Origin: Bacillota bacterium
GTDB lineage: Bacteria > Bacillota > Clostridia > Lachnospirales > Lachnospiraceae
Reading direction: 5' to 3'
Assembly: GCA_023439505.1 (NCBI GenBank)
Contig: JAEXNR010000007.1
Span: 434,001 to 498,000, forward strand
DNA: 64,000 nucleotides
Shown: one piece after another, positions 63,199-64,000 of the stretch
Position numbering within the stretch: position 1 is the first letter of the stretch
Layout: every line of letters begins with the position of its first letter
Notes under the pieces: generated by a model
The model's database searches: none
Told to the model about the DNA's origin: nothing
What the model saw: only the letters and a program-made list of their open reading frames with translations
Position numbers and translations under genes: made by a program

Positions 63199-64000
63199 TC
63201 AGTAGAACGTCTTTACAAGTTCTCCAATAATAAGATCCCATCCATCCACAATAATAAAGAGCAATATTTTAAACGGCATGGAGATCATTGTTGGCGGCAG
63301 CATCATCATACCCATGGACATCAATGTTGACGCTACAACCATGTCTATCACGACGAAAGGGATATAAACGAGAAAACCGATTATAAATGCTTTTCTTAAT
63401 TCGCTGATAATAAAGGACGGTATTACGACTGACAGCGGAATATCATCTCTGGTATCTACCTTATCAATCTGAGCAATATCCAAAAACAGCCTCAAATCCT
63501 TTACATTGGTCTGATCCAGCATAAATTCTCTCAGCGGCTTCACCCCCGCATCAAATGCTTCCTGCTGCGTGATTGTCCCGGCTGAAAGCGGCTTAACCGC
63601 ATCGTTATTAATTTGTGTCAGGACAGGTGACATAATAAAAAATGTAAGAAACAACGCCAGCCCTGTCAAAATTTGATTTGGCGGGGTAGTCTGAGTTCCG
63701 ATTGCTGATCTGACAAAGTGCAGTACAATAACAATCCTGGTAAAGGAGGTTACCATGATTAAGATAGAAGGTGCCAACGATATTACAGTAAGAACCAATA
63801 ACATCTGTAGGGTTGCTGACAAGCCGGTACCATTCTGATCCGTATTCAATGTGAATTGCAACGGTCCCAGAGTGCCGTTTATGTTATTTGCGGATGCTGC
63901 GTTCGCTGTTGCTGTGTTATTGTCAAGCGTTGATGCAAGAACTTCTTTCGTAGGTAAAAAGGTTAATATACAGACGATTAATAACAAAATGACAATGACA
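63199..64000 (-). CDS. fliP: Flagellar type III export protein FliP, 5' end outside window
   Basis: At least 262 residues; the open frame continues through the right edge with hydrophobic codons (…VIVILLLIVCILTF), which are the signal peptide of FliP, so the true start lies beyond the window. Landmarks: LVLTVISLAPSILIMVTSFT, VLHFVRSAIGTQTTPPNQIL, and MMMLPPTMISMPFKIL at the C-terminus. A TTG at 63987 would be the first start codon inside the window but is not the real start. Confidence 0.96.
   Translation of the reverse strand, partial: VIVILLLIVCILTFLPTKEVLASTLDNNTATANAASANNINGTLGPLQFTLNTDQNGTGLSATLQMLLVLTVISLAPSILIMVTSFTRIVIVLHFVRSAIGTQTTPPNQILTGLALFLTFFIMSPVLTQINNDAVKPLSAGTITQQEAFDAGVKPLREFMLDQTNVKDLRLFLDIAQIDKVDTRDDIPLSVVIPSFIISELRKAFIIGFLVYIPFVVIDMVVASTLMSMGMMMLPPTMISMPFKILLFIIVDGWDLIIGELVKTFY

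Noticed and set aside
1..64000. CRISPR arrays, insertion sequences, prophage or integrase genes
   Set aside because: Searched by eye for regularly spaced repeats, transposase or integrase motifs and terminal inverted repeats; none found.

Overview
The window looks like a chromosomal segment of a motile, low-GC Gram-positive bacterium of the Clostridia, most likely a Lachnospiraceae-type organism. The grounds are: a PolC-type replicative polymerase with inserted exonuclease; AGGAGG-type ribosome binding sites nearly everywhere; the flagellar/chemotaxis order fliP-fliQ-fliR-flhB-flhA-flhF-flhG-PilZ-cheB-cheA-cheW-cheC-cheD-sigD running into rpsB-tsf; and MEP-pathway isoprenoid genes beside polC. 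No marker fixes genus or species. Almost every gene is on the minus strand, so transcription runs right to left.

Layout from left to right. (1) 1-1968: a polar amino-acid ABC transporter: start of an ATPase, a permease, and a separately promoted lipoprotein receptor. The two promoters share a near-identical 22-bp element. (2) 2067-16270: a 14-kb surface-polysaccharide (Wzx/Wzy) locus. It holds a membrane UDP-sugar 4,6-dehydratase, an initiating phosphoglycosyl transferase, an epimerase/ketoreductase, three glycosyltransferases, polymerase, flippase, UDP-GlcNAc 2-epimerase, a Wzz-like co-polymerase, and at the distal end RfbG and RfbH of the CDP-3,6-dideoxyhexose pathway without their usual partners. 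The centre (about 4.6-13.7 kb) is visibly richer in A+T than its flanks. A small zinc-ribbon gene with a strong promoter and a terminator precedes the locus. (3) 17258-31374: tRNA-Glu(CTC), then a housekeeping run polC-ispG-rseP-dxr-cdsA-uppS-frr-pyrH, a bactofilin and a membrane-anchored polysaccharide deacetylase.

(4) 31672-44135: an accessory block lying between pyrH and tsf, genes that are usually adjacent. It contains a carbohydrate-uptake module (ribokinase, sugar-binding lipoprotein, two ABC permeases, and a large ADP-ribosylglycohydrolase-family enzyme with extra beta-sandwich domains). This module faces a divergent gene encoding a LacI repressor fused to a ribokinase-like domain. After that come a secreted Ig-like protein, an HxlR regulator, and two tandem paralogous radical SAM proteins. 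The module is the best candidate here for an undescribed system: import of a ribose conjugate, cleavage of its N- or O-glycosidic bond, phosphorylation of ribose, and control by a regulator carrying its own (possibly degenerate) sugar-kinase domain.

(5) 44319-46204: tsf and rpsB, with a T/A-rich 17-bp tandem repeat directly upstream of the rpsB promoter. (6) 46604-64000: the flagellar export, chemotaxis and sigma-D operon, including several small proteins of unknown function and a FapA-like protein. fliP runs off the right edge. Many start codons were moved inward from the longest open frame because a good ribosome binding site sits before an internal ATG; each such choice is stated.
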